This document shows positions 33,576 through 41,929 of a stretch of 64,000 nt of DNA, in pieces. Position numbers and translations under genes: made by a program. How positions within the stretch are numbered: the stretch's first letter is position 1; each line of letters starts with the position of its first letter. This DNA is from Maridesulfovibrio sp. (GTDB taxonomy: Bacteria > Desulfobacterota > Desulfovibrionia > Desulfovibrionales > Desulfovibrionaceae): positions 3,295,001 through 3,359,000 of the forward strand of contig NZ_OY781616.1 in assembly GCF_963677005.1 (NCBI RefSeq), written 5' to 3'. The notes under the pieces were generated by a model that was given only the letters and a program-made list of their open reading frames with translations, had not been told where the DNA came from and did not search any database.

Positions 33576-34400
33576 ATGAAAGCATTAATATTAAAAGCAG
33601 CGATGCTTCTGTTCGGTTTAACCATGCTGGCCGCCCCGGCCGGCGCGGAACCACCGGACGCGGCAACCATAGTCAACCGCGCCAACCATATGGCTCTCTA
33701 CCAGGGTGACACATGCAAGGGCAGAGTCCACCTTGAGATAACCGACAGCCAGGGCAGAAAACGCATTCGCGATCTGAACACCCTGCGTAAAAATGTCGGC
33801 GAAGGAGATGGGAAACAGATGTACATGACATATTTCATGGCTCCCGCGGATGTCCGGAAAATGGTTTTCCTGGTCCACAAGACCACCGAACCAGGCAAGG
33901 ATGATTCCCGCTGGCTGTATATGCCCAGCCTGGATATGGTCAAAAGAATCGCCGCCGGTGACAAGCGCACCAGTTTCGCCGGTTCCGATTTTCTCTATGA
34001 GGATATCTCCGGGCGCAGTCTGTCTGAGGATGTTCACGAATTTATCGGAGTGGAGAACGGCTGTTACGTCCTCAAGAATACTCCCAGAAATCCGGATGAC
34101 GTGGAGTTCACACATTATGTGGTCTACGTGGACATGAATAATTATCTGCCCATGAAAATGGAATATTTCAAGGGAGCGGAGACTCCCTACCGTACCATGG
34201 AAGTTGTCCGGGTTGAAAAAATAGTGTCGGATAAAACCGGCGAGGTCTATCCCACGGTAACGGTTTCAAAGGTGAAAAACCATGAAACCGGGAGCGAAAC
34301 CGTGATGACCTTTTCCGATGTGAGTTACGACCTTCAGGTCAAGGAGAGTGTTTTCGGAGAAAGATACCTGCGCAGGCCTCCACGGGAACTGATGCGATGA
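33576..34400 (+). CDS. Outer-membrane lipoprotein-sorting (LolA-like) periplasmic protein
   Basis: A periplasmic protein of 274 residues with a Sec signal peptide (MKALILKAAMLLFGLTMLA, cleaved after APAGA). The mature part matches the LolA/LolB-like family often encoded beside MMPL exporters: MALYQGDTCKGRVHLEI, YFMAPADVRKMVFLV, RWLYMPSLDMVKRIA and FAGSDFLYEDISGR. The hydrophobic half-barrel would carry the lipid between RND pump and outer membrane. ATG 33576 has GAGG 6 bp upstream; the longer frame from 33537 lacks one. The end overlaps the barrel gene by 4 bp. Confidence 0.88.
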   Translation: MKALILKAAMLLFGLTMLAAPAGAEPPDAATIVNRANHMALYQGDTCKGRVHLEITDSQGRKRIRDLNTLRKNVGEGDGKQMYMTYFMAPADVRKMVFLVHKTTEPGKDDSRWLYMPSLDMVKRIAAGDKRTSFAGSDFLYEDISGRSLSEDVHEFIGVENGCYVLKNTPRNPDDVEFTHYVVYVDMNNYLPMKMEYFKGAETPYRTMEVVRVEKIVSDKTGEVYPTVTVSKVKNHETGSETVMTFSDVSYDLQVKESVFGERYLRRPPRELMR

Positions 34401-35707
34401 ACTTTCTGAAGATTGTATCTGTCATTTTATGGTTAGGGCTGTGGATGTTCACGGCCCTTTCCGCCCCCGCCATGGCGCAGGAATCAAAAAAAACTGAAGG
34501 CGGATATGGTCTGCCTGAGTTCCTTGACCAGTTCGCCACCCCTGAATTCAACGGTTTCATTGAAACCAGGGTAGGGGGACGCACCCGGAACGATCCGGAA
34601 GAAAAGCAGGTTTCAATGGCCGAGGTCCGGTTTCAGGGGGAGATTTTCACTTATACCGACTGGGCTGATTTCAAGTACAAGGGAGATATCAGGGCCGATG
34701 GCGTCACCGACAAAATCGTATATGAAACCCGTGAGTTGTGGATGTTTTCCCGTCCCACGGACTACATGGACGTGAAGATCGGACGGCAGGTCCTGACCTG
34801 GGGTACGGGCGGTCTGGTGTTTCTGAACGACCTTTTTCCCAAGGACTGGCGTTCCTTTTTCATGGGCAGGGATGCGGAATACCTCAAAGCTCCCTGCAAT
34901 TCCGCGAAGGTCAGTTTTTTTACCGAAGCGGCCAATCTTGATCTGGTCTATACACCGAAATTCGAGCCGGACCGCTATATAGACGGCGAGTACATTTCCT
35001 ACTGGAGCGGGACCGAGGACCGTATTGTCGGACGGGATAATCTTCTTGATACGGATATTCCAGACAAGTGGTTTGAAGACGACGAGGTTTCGGCAAGGAT
35101 CTATCGCAACGTCAATAACTTCGAACTGGCTCTTTACGGTTACTGGGGCAACTGGAAGACTCCTGCCGGAATGGATTCCGAGGACCGGGCCACTTTTCCG
35201 GGATTGAACGTTTACGGAGCCAGTGTCCGGGGGCAGGTCGGTCAGGGCATAGGTAATGTGGAGGTGGCATGGTACGATTCCACGGACAGCCGGGGAGGGA
35301 CCAATTCGGAAGTGGATAACTCACAGATCCGGTATCTTGTGGGGTATTCGCAGGAACTTTGGACGGACAGCAGTTGCGAGGTGCAGTATTACGTGGAGCA
35401 GATGCTGGATTACGGAAACTATCTGGCGGTTCATGCTCCCGAATATCCCAAGGATGAGTTTCGCCACGTCATAACCGTGCAGTTCTCCCAGCAGATGTTG
35501 AACCAGAACCTTACACTTGTTCTGGACTCATACTATTCTCCAAGTGATGAGGACGCCTATCTGCGCCCCGGAATACAGTATAAGGTTTCTGACCGTACAA
35601 CCATGGGGTTCGGTGCCAACCTGTTTATCGGAGCACGGAAGCAGACCTTCTTCGGGCAGTTCTCCGACAACTCCAACGTGTACGGTTCATTGCGTTACAG
35701 TTTTTAG
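34397..35707 (+). CDS. Outer-membrane beta-barrel protein (DUF1302-like)
   Basis: A 436-residue outer-membrane protein with a Sec signal peptide ending near APAMAQ. Alternating-strand pattern throughout, a typical GRQVLTWGTGGLVFLNDLFP (20 residues) hallmark found in DUF1302/alginate-export-like porins, and a C-terminal aromatic (YGSLRYSF) that fits BAM recognition. It is translationally coupled to the LolA-like gene. With the RND pump it forms the outer-membrane step of the export route; the substrate is unknown. Confidence 0.82.
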   Translation: MNFLKIVSVILWLGLWMFTALSAPAMAQESKKTEGGYGLPEFLDQFATPEFNGFIETRVGGRTRNDPEEKQVSMAEVRFQGEIFTYTDWADFKYKGDIRADGVTDKIVYETRELWMFSRPTDYMDVKIGRQVLTWGTGGLVFLNDLFPKDWRSFFMGRDAEYLKAPCNSAKVSFFTEAANLDLVYTPKFEPDRYIDGEYISYWSGTEDRIVGRDNLLDTDIPDKWFEDDEVSARIYRNVNNFELALYGYWGNWKTPAGMDSEDRATFPGLNVYGASVRGQVGQGIGNVEVAWYDSTDSRGGTNSEVDNSQIRYLVGYSQELWTDSSCEVQYYVEQMLDYGNYLAVHAPEYPKDEFRHVITVQFSQQMLNQNLTLVLDSYYSPSDEDAYLRPGIQYKVSDRTTMGFGANLFIGARKQTFFGQFSDNSNVYGSLRYSF

Positions 35708-35718
35708 TTTGACTGTAT

Positions 35719-35740
35719 GGTTAAGCGGCTTTATTAAGTT
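35719..35740 (+). promoter_or_regulatory. Degenerate operator C before the MarR gene
   Basis: GGTTAA (35719-35724) followed by GCGGC and an imperfect right arm TTTATTAAG lies 4-25 bp before the MarR start. It resembles the AGTTAA-N5-TTAACT element with a damaged right half, fitting weak autoregulation. Confidence 0.35.
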
Positions 35741-35743
35741 GAC

Positions 35744-36235
35744 ATGAACAGTAAAGAAGAAGCGGTTCGCAACATGACCGGAAGGTTGATGCGGATCATA
35801 AATAAGCACAGTCGTATTGAGGAACAGCCTATTACAATCGGCGAGGGGATTGAACTTACCCCGCACGAGATCCGTTGCCTGCACGCCATCGGATTTAATG
35901 AGGGCACCAATCTGAAGAATATTGCGATGGTTCTGGGAGTGACCAAAAGTGCTGTTTCTCAGATGATAGGAAAGCTTGAAAAACGCGGGCTGGCCCGCAA
36001 AGACCCGGCTCCCGACAACAGAAAGGAACTGCTGGCCGGACTGACTGAAAAAGGCTGGGAAGCCTTCAGAATTCATGAGCAGTTCCATGAAAAGCACATG
36101 GCCAACCTTTTTGACCGGCTGGATGAGTTCACCGATCCTCAGTTGGCAACAGCTTCGGCCGTCCTGGCCGTGGTTGAGACTGTGGTGGATGATCGGCTGG
36201 CAGAACTGTTCGGAAATAATAAAAATAAGCAATAA
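35744..36235 (+). CDS. MarR-family transcriptional regulator
   Basis: A 163-residue winged-helix regulator of MarR size. The recognition helix region is LKNIAMVLGVTKSAVSQMI and GKLEKRGLARKDPAPDNRKE contains the wing with the typical D.R motif; flanking helices form the dimer interface. MarR proteins bind 16-20 bp palindromes and release them on binding phenolic or acyl ligands. It sits between the exporter operon and the activase gene, both preceded by AGTTAA-N5-TTAACT palindromes, so it is the best candidate to bind them. The ribosome-binding site is weak. Confidence 0.88.
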   Translation: MNSKEEAVRNMTGRLMRIINKHSRIEEQPITIGEGIELTPHEIRCLHAIGFNEGTNLKNIAMVLGVTKSAVSQMIGKLEKRGLARKDPAPDNRKELLAGLTEKGWEAFRIHEQFHEKHMANLFDRLDEFTDPQLATASAVLAVVETVVDDRLAELFGNNKNKQ

Positions 36236-36295
36236 GTTGAATAGATGTCCCATGAATCGGAAGCTAAAAGCTTTCAGTTCTATTTTTTGAAAGAA

Positions 36296-36314
36296 TAGTT
36301 AAGTAACTTAACTA
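36296..36314 (+). promoter_or_regulatory. Operator D before the activase gene
   Basis: TAGTTAA-GTAAC-TTAACTA (36296-36314) is a perfect 7+7 palindrome with a 5-bp centre, 24 bp before the activase start and followed by TATATTGTATAG, which can serve as a -10 region. It is the best-conserved member of the four sites. Confidence 0.65.
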
Positions 36315-36337
36315 TATTGTATAGCCAGGAGAGAGAT

Positions 36338-39300
36338 ATGATCAGTTTTGGCATAGACATAGGTTATTCTTCTGTAAAAGTGGCAGTTATAAACGAGAAT
36401 CTGGAGGTGATCCGCAGAAGGTATGTTCTGCACCGGGGGAATCCGGAAAAGGTGTTGCAGCGGATTCTTGAGGATTTTTTATCCGGATTTGACGGGAATG
36501 CAATGTACGGCGCAGTGGTGGGAAGTGCGGGCAAGTCCATGGCCGTAAAAGGTTCCGTGGAATCCGTAAACGATATTGCCGCGGTAGTTGAAGGCGCACT
36601 CCTGCTGAACCCGGATTGCCGCTCAATTGTCGAGATAGGCGGGCAGCAGGCCGGATTTATAACCGGGTTTTCAAGCCGGAAAAAAACCGGACTGGAATTT
36701 TCCCTGAATCCGGATTGTTCGGCCGGAACAGGATCTTTCCTTGAGGAACAGTCCTCGCGTATAGGTATTGAAATTGAGGATTATTCTCGACTTGAGGGCG
36801 CTGCGACATATACTCCCAGAATTGCAGGAAGATGCAGTGTTTTTGCGAAAACCGATATTACCCACCACCAACAGGAAGGTGTCGCGATTCCGGATATCCT
36901 GCGTGGTCTGGCCTATGCCGTGGCCAGGAATTACAGAAATTCGGTTATGCGCGGTCTTCCTGTTGCCGCCCCGGTTCTCTTTGTGGGTGGAGTGGCTGGA
37001 AACAGTGCCGTAGTTTCAGCTTTGCGCAAGGTGCTTGATCTTGGTGAAGGACAGCTTTTTATCCATGAAAACAGTCAGATGGCCAAAGCCGTGGGCGCCG
37101 CTGTAATTGCTCTTCGGGAAAAGCTGGAGTTTGATTGCGAGAAGCTTTTCTTCAACAGGACGGGTGCGTTGATTCCGAATGCCTCTAAGGAAGCTGCCGC
37201 ATTGGCTCCTCTGGCCGGATTCGGATCAGGGGACGCCGTGGACAGGCATTGCTGCGTTTTGCTTCCCTCCGACGGAGACCCCATTAAGTGCTGGCTCGGA
37301 GTGGACGTCGGCTCGACCAGCACCAATGTTGTACTGGCAGATGATAGAAACAGGGTGCTCGGTTTCAGATACCTGCGGACTGCCGGGGATCCGGTCAAGG
37401 CTGTGAGAACAGGATTGAAAGAACTGGGGGCGGACTTCGGAGGAAGGGTACGAGTTGCCGGATCGGCCGTCACCGGTTCGGGACGTTATGTCATCGGGAA
37501 ACTGATCGGGGCTGACATCGTCCGGGACGAGATCACGGCTCAGGCGCGGGCGGCAGTCAGTCTTTTTCCCGATGTTGAAACGGTCTACGAGATCGGTGGA
37601 CAGGATTCAAAGTTCATATCCATTAAAAACGGTGTGGTATCCGATTTCCAGATGAACAAGGTCTGCGCTGCCGGTACTGGTTCTTTCATTGAGGAGCAGG
37701 CAAAGAAAATCGGTATCGCCCTGGATGATTACGCCGACACCGCCTCTAAAAGCGAAAATCCGATCAATCTGGGTGAGCGTTGTACCGTTTTCATGGAAAC
37801 AAGTATCGCGGCCTGTCTTGCTCAGGGTGAGCCTGTGGAGAATATCGCTGCCGGTCTCTGCTATTCAATCGTGAAAAATTACATCAACAGAGTGGTGGGA
37901 CGGAAAAAGTCCGGCAGCATGATTCTGCTGCAGGGCGGTGTGGCCTATAACCAGGCCGTTGTGAACGCTTTTCGATCCGTTACCGGAAAAGAGATAATCG
38001 TTCCTCCGTTTTTCAGTGTTACCGGTGCGCTGGGGGCCGCTATTCTGGCTCGGGAGGAAATGGAAGGCTCCGAAACAACGTTCAAGGGATTTGATTACGA
38101 AAGTGAAGATATTTCCGTGGAACGCGCAGGTCATGAACAGGACGCAGAAGAACTGCTTGCGCCGGGTTCGTTCAACCGGCAGGTGCAGGAATTCATTTTC
38201 GGGGATTATGATCCGGTGCCCGACCCTGCGAAAAAGACCGTCGGTATGCCGCGAAGCCTGTTTACCTTCGGAATGTTCCCCTTGTTCAACACTTTTTTCA
38301 AGGAACTCGGAGTGAACGTGCTGCTCTCGGAATCAACATCCGGGGAGACCATCAGCAGGGCGCAGAAATATTCGCTGGATGAAACATGCTATCCGGTCAA
38401 GCTCATCAACGGGCATGCCGCCGAACTGGTACAGCAGAATGTGGACTATCTGTTCTTCCCGGATCTTTTTACCGCGTTCCATCCCAATTCAAAGTCCCGC
38501 CAGACTTACGGCTGCCCCTACATGCAGCTGGCCTTCAAAATTATCAATGAGGCCATGAGGTTGAGTGAAAAGAATATCACGCTGCTTTCCCCGACAATCG
38601 CCTTCAGCCAGGGGCCGGATTTCATGCAGAGACAGTTTGTTGAGTTGGGCCGTCAGTTGGGCCGGACGCCTAAGGAGGCGCTTTCAGCCATCAAGGCCGG
38701 GATGAATAACTACAAGCAGTTGCAGGTGCGCATGGAAGAGCGTGCCCGTCAGACGTTTGAGTCTCTCGGCCAAAATGAGAAGGCTTTTGTGCTTATCTCG
38801 AAGATATACGGTATTGCCGATCCGGTTCTCAATATGGGAATCCCGGACAAACTTGCGGAAATGGGCTACAGAACCATCCCGCTTTATGATCTGCCTGAAT
38901 CCGATATATTCGGTGAGCACCCAAATATGTTCTGGCCATTCGGTCAGCATATGCTGGCGGCCGCGAAGCTGGTTGCCGGGCACCCCAATCTCCACCCCAT
39001 ATTCCTGACCCACCACGGCTGCGGTCCGGATACGGTTTTTTCGCATTACTACGAAGAAATAATGAAGGAGAAACCTTTCCTGACGATTGAGGTAGATGAA
39101 CACTCATCAAGTGTCGGGGTGCAGACAAGGGTGGAGGCTTTTGTAAACAGCCTGCGTCAGACTCCTGTGCTGAAATCCCCGTCCATCGAAGAGCTTGTTG
39201 ATAATGGTACTTCCAACCCGGTCAACATTTCCATTGAGTGTTCAGGGTTCGGACCAGGAACAGTTCTTTTGCCCAACATCCATCCGTACTCGGAAATAGC

Positions 39301-40333
39301 CTGCTCCATATTCACGGCCAATGGAGTGAATGCCGCAGTGGCAGGCCCCACCTGCCCGGAAAGTATCGACCTCGGACGGAAATATTCATCAGGAAATGAA
39401 TATTTCTCGCTTACGGCTTTGCTCGGTGATGTCCTTTATTCTCTTAAGAATCATTCCGATGGCAGCTTGCCGTGTGTGTTCGTTCCCCAGAATGAAGGCT
39501 CGGAAGTGGATGGTCAGTACAGCCGTTTTCTGCGTTGCGTTCTGGATAATGAGGGACGGGAGGCTGTGCGGATCATTTCTCCCTATCTTGAGGACCTGCG
39601 GGATATGGATACCCGAACCGCGGAATTGTTTTTTCTCTGCCTGCTTGCCGGTGATCTTGTCCTGCTGACCCCGGAGATGCTGCGCGCAGAATCGCTGAAG
39701 TTCATTCTCGACCTCGCTTCGTCAGGGCTGCTTACCATCGAGAGACTGGAGTTAATTGCCGGGACAATTCGTAACAACCTTGCCGGCTCCAGTTGTTCCA
39801 AGGCAATTCTGGGTATCGGGGAACCGTTGGTCCTTTTCAACAGTGTCCTGAATGACAACTCTTTTAAAAGGCTGGAGGAAAGTGGACGTCGGGTGATCTA
39901 CGCTCCTTTGAGCGAATATGTCTGGAACCACTGGTATGACTATTACAACTACAACAAGACCGAAGCTCATCCGTCAATGCGCAGCAACATCGCACTGCTC
40001 AGGGAGTATATGGAAAGAATCTCTGCCAGGCTTGGTGAATACAGCCATTACGAGCGCGAATTCGGAACGCTCAAGAAAATTGCGGATCGTGGTCTTGGGT
40101 ACTACGCAGGAGGTTTCGGGAGGTATCGCGGCGCAAAAATAATGGAAGAGATAGAGGGAGTAAATGGCGTTATTTCCGTAACTTCCATGTATGAAAATAC
40201 CGGGATAAGTCTCGGTATTCTCAAGGACCGTCTTGACGACAAACCTTACTCCCCGATCCTTTCGCTTACTTTTGACGGTAATAGGAATGAAAACAACAGG
40301 CTCAAGGTGGAGTCATTCATCTATAATTTTTAA
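36338..40333 (+). CDS. 2-hydroxyacyl-CoA dehydratase activase-type protein, double ASKHA (BcrAD_BadFG) plus HgdB-like domain
   Basis: A cytosolic ATP-driven electron-donor protein of 1331 residues. ASKHA domain 1 (1-260) carries the Fe4S4 ligands Cys127 (NPDCSAGTGSF) and Cys166 (GRCSVF), the same spacing as in the HgdC activator; domain 2 (about 325-575) repeats them at Cys443 (KVCAAGTGSF) and Cys482 (ERCTVF). One chain thus replaces the usual homodimer bridging one cluster. Residues about 640-1331 resemble the DUF2229/HgdB-like dehydratase-related region. Activases deliver low-potential electrons to radical dehydratases or reductases, but no separate dehydratase subunits are nearby. ATG 36338 has CAGGAGAG 6-7 bp upstream; operator D precedes it. 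Confidence 0.88.
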   Translation: MISFGIDIGYSSVKVAVINENLEVIRRRYVLHRGNPEKVLQRILEDFLSGFDGNAMYGAVVGSAGKSMAVKGSVESVNDIAAVVEGALLLNPDCRSIVEIGGQQAGFITGFSSRKKTGLEFSLNPDCSAGTGSFLEEQSSRIGIEIEDYSRLEGAATYTPRIAGRCSVFAKTDITHHQQEGVAIPDILRGLAYAVARNYRNSVMRGLPVAAPVLFVGGVAGNSAVVSALRKVLDLGEGQLFIHENSQMAKAVGAAVIALREKLEFDCEKLFFNRTGALIPNASKEAAALAPLAGFGSGDAVDRHCCVLLPSDGDPIKCWLGVDVGSTSTNVVLADDRNRVLGFRYLRTAGDPVKAVRTGLKELGADFGGRVRVAGSAVTGSGRYVIGKLIGADIVRDEITAQARAAVSLFPDVETVYEIGGQDSKFISIKNGVVSDFQMNKVCAAGTGSFIEEQAKKIGIALDDYADTASKSENPINLGERCTVFMETSIAACLAQGEPVENIAAGLCYSIVKNYINRVVGRKKSGSMILLQGGVAYNQAVVNAFRSVTGKEIIVPPFFSVTGALGAAILAREEMEGSETTFKGFDYESEDISVERAGHEQDAEELLAPGSFNRQVQEFIFGDYDPVPDPAKKTVGMPRSLFTFGMFPLFNTFFKELGVNVLLSESTSGETISRAQKYSLDETCYPVKLINGHAAELVQQNVDYLFFPDLFTAFHPNSKSRQTYGCPYMQLAFKIINEAMRLSEKNITLLSPTIAFSQGPDFMQRQFVELGRQLGRTPKEALSAIKAGMNNYKQLQVRMEERARQTFESLGQNEKAFVLISKIYGIADPVLNMGIPDKLAEMGYRTIPLYDLPESDIFGEHPNMFWPFGQHMLAAAKLVAGHPNLHPIFLTHHGCGPDTVFSHYYEEIMKEKPFLTIEVDEHSSSVGVQTRVEAFVNSLRQTPVLKSPSIEELVDNGTSNPVNISIECSGFGPGTVLLPNIHPYSEIACSIFTANGVNAAVAGPTCPESIDLGRKYSSGNEYFSLTALLGDVLYSLKNHSDGSLPCVFVPQNEGSEVDGQYSRFLRCVLDNEGREAVRIISPYLEDLRDMDTRTAELFFLCLLAGDLVLLTPEMLRAESLKFILDLASSGLLTIERLELIAGTIRNNLAGSSCSKAILGIGEPLVLFNSVLNDNSFKRLEESGRRVIYAPLSEYVWNHWYDYYNYNKTEAHPSMRSNIALLREYMERISARLGEYSHYEREFGTLKKIADRGLGYYAGGFGRYRGAKIMEEIEGVNGVISVTSMYENTGISLGILKDRLDDKPYSPILSLTFDGNRNENNRLKVESFIYNF

Positions 40334-40353
40334 TGGCGATAAGGGAGCACTGA

Positions 40354-40956
40354 ATGAATAAGGGAAATAAAGCCGAGACGGGATGCCGAGGCGGACATGG
40401 AAAGCATGGGCGCGGCCCGTCAAGCTATTGGATGCAGGATCCGGAGAAGGTTCTGATTGGTCTGGGGCTGATGAAGGGGATGACCTTTCTTGATCTGGGT
40501 TGCGGTCCTGGAGATTACAGCGTTCAGGTGGCCGGTATCATAGGCCCCCGAGGCGTTGTCTATGGGCTGGACCTGAATGCTGATCGGCTAAGGGTCCTTG
40601 AGAGCCAGGCTCTTGAAAAGGGGCTGCAAAACATCAGGACCGTGCAGGGCGATATGCTCGGAGAACTTCCTTTTGAGGACGGCAGCATTGATCTTTGCCT
40701 GATGAGTACTTCCCTGCATTGCATGGATATCAAGGAACATGGAGTCGGAATTTTCAGTGAAATCCGGCGTATTCTGAGCCCCTCGGGACAGGTTGCGGTG
40801 CTGGAGTGTAAAAAGGAGAAGAGCGATTCCGGTCCGCCTCTGCACATGCGTATTTCCGATAAGGATATCAAAGCCGTGGCTGAACCTTTGGGATTCAGAC
40901 AGGTTTTATACGCTGATTTTGGTTTCAACTACTTGATTCGTTTTAAAAAAATATAA
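40354..40956 (+). CDS. Class I SAM-dependent methyltransferase
   Basis: A 200-residue UbiE-like methyltransferase. The SAM-binding motif I is TFLDLGCGPGDYSVQVA, the acidic ribose ligand is YGLDLNADRL, and post-motif segments are VQGDMLGELPFEDGSID and RILSPSGQVAVLE. The N-terminus is basic and Gly/His-rich (GGHGKHGRGPSSYW). It follows the activase by 20 bp and precedes the flavodoxin by 16 bp, so all three form one operon. Substrate unknown; a small hydrophobic or thiol acceptor would be plausible for this subfamily. Confidence 0.88.
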   Translation: MNKGNKAETGCRGGHGKHGRGPSSYWMQDPEKVLIGLGLMKGMTFLDLGCGPGDYSVQVAGIIGPRGVVYGLDLNADRLRVLESQALEKGLQNIRTVQGDMLGELPFEDGSIDLCLMSTSLHCMDIKEHGVGIFSEIRRILSPSGQVAVLECKKEKSDSGPPLHMRISDKDIKAVAEPLGFRQVLYADFGFNYLIRFKKI

Positions 40957-40972
40957 CTACAGGAGTATTTTA

Positions 40973-41533
40973 ATGAACGTTCTCAATCTTTACGGTTCGT
41001 TGAACGGACAGACAGAAAAGGTTGCCCTTGAAATTGCAAAGGTTGTTTCCGAAACCGGACATGAGGTCAGAACCGTTAACCTTAAAAATGATGATTCCGT
41101 TATTGATCTGTTTGAGTTCGACCTGACATTTATCGGTTCCGGTGTTTACACCTGGCTTCCGGGAAAATCCGTGCTGGGCTGGATGGAAAAGCAGATGGAC
41201 TATGCCCGAAAAAACTCTCTTATTCTGCCCGGTTCACCTCGGGTTCCTGGTAAATTCGCCTGCGTTTACTGCACTTACGCCGGGCCGCACACAGGCGAGG
41301 CCGAGGCTGTTCCCGCCATCAGGTATATGGGTCAGCTTTTCGATCATCTTGGAATTACTGTTGCTGATGAATGGAGTATTGTCGGGGCGTTTGTCCCTGA
41401 AAAAATGCGCCATTTCAACACAACCGGGCGACTAGGGAATATCGAAGGACGGCCCAATGCGGAGGATTTGAGGCAGGCCAGGGAAAAGACAACCGGGTTA
41501 CTGCAATCAATAAGCGGGACCAACGTATTCTGA
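40973..41533 (+). CDS. Flavodoxin-like FMN protein
   Basis: A 186-residue protein with a flavodoxin fold. The FMN-phosphate loop fits LYGSLNGQTEKVA at the N-terminus, and the second and third loops fit IGSGVYTWLPGKSV and VYCTYAGPHTGEAEAV. It is longer than classic flavodoxin and closer to flavodoxin/NADPH-quinone-reductase relatives. As the last gene of the activase operon it is a natural candidate to feed electrons to the activase cluster; that link is inference. AGGAG precedes the start. Confidence 0.85.
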   Translation: MNVLNLYGSLNGQTEKVALEIAKVVSETGHEVRTVNLKNDDSVIDLFEFDLTFIGSGVYTWLPGKSVLGWMEKQMDYARKNSLILPGSPRVPGKFACVYCTYAGPHTGEAEAVPAIRYMGQLFDHLGITVADEWSIVGAFVPEKMRHFNTTGRLGNIEGRPNAEDLRQAREKTTGLLQSISGTNVF

Positions 41534-41614
41534 TGAAGGCAGAGTCGTTTGTTAAGTTGGCAATCCTGTCAGGCAACTTTGCGTTGGTTTCAGAAGATAT
41601 TTGGCTACTCTCAG

Positions 41615-41640
41615 TTTTCTAACTTTATTGTTCTCCTGCA
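41615..41640 (-). mobile_element. Tn7-like left end L2
   Basis: Read on the minus strand from 41640: TGCAGGAGAACAATAAAGTT, followed by AGAAAACTGAGA. It matches the neighbouring right end (TGTGGGGGAACAATAAAGTT) at 17 of 20 positions and faces it in inverse orientation, with six bases between. Further TnsB sites inward are not clear. Confidence 0.6.
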
Positions 41641-41646
41641 TTGGTT

Positions 41647-41725
41647 TGTGGGGGAACAATAAAGTTGTATACTCAAGCCGCTTCTGCTGGACTGAAAACA
41701 CGGTCAAAACAGGAGCGGCTTTCTT
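41647..41725 (+). mobile_element. Tn7-like right end R3 with hairpin
   Basis: TGTGGGGGAACAATAAAGTT at 41647 is followed by GTATACTC and then the hairpin GCCGCTTCTG (41677-41686) with CAGGAGCGGC (41710-41719), which has an inner GAC/GTC stem that differs in sequence from R1 but keeps pairing. Only one TnsB repeat remains, as in R1. It opens a third element whose left end I could not find in the window. Confidence 0.7.
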
Positions 41726-41929
41726 ATGGCAAAAAGAAGTGGTGGCTTAACAAGGGCAAAGATCAATAAGTGGATCAATGAAGGGCGCGACTGTTCTGTA
41801 AAACCTTTCTCTGTCATCAAATCACCATTAACAAAACAAGCCATACCTGTTTTTATTTTTCTGAATCCCATTTTTTTCATAAAAACCTTCCTTTCCCGGC
41901 GAGGCATACAGAATGGTATTAATGCCTGA
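41726..41929 (+). pseudogene. tnsA: TnsA 5' fragment fused by deletion to unrelated sequence
   Basis: The first 22 codons (MAKRSGGLTRAKINKW, then INEGRD) match the TnsA N-terminus and the fragments at 15729 and 29185. After 41791 the frame runs on through sequence that is antisense to a GNAT gene, so it is meaningless protein. The junction lies inside the conserved EGRG motif, earlier than in R1, showing an independent deletion end point. Confidence 0.75.

Larger units (their letters stand above)
29042..41640. mobile_element. Tn7-like cargo island 2 (right end 29042, left end about 41640)
   Basis: The island runs from the R2 right end to a left end reading TGCAGGAGAACAATAAAGTT on the minus strand from 41640. 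Its flanks, AGGTT (29037-29041) and TGGTT (41642-41646), differ at one base, compatible with a 5-bp target duplication that has since mutated. Cargo is an AraC regulator, a lipid-type RND export set, a MarR regulator, a dehydratase activase, a methyltransferase and a flavodoxin; several of these share one palindromic operator. No transposition genes apart from the tnsA fragment are present. Confidence 0.65.
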
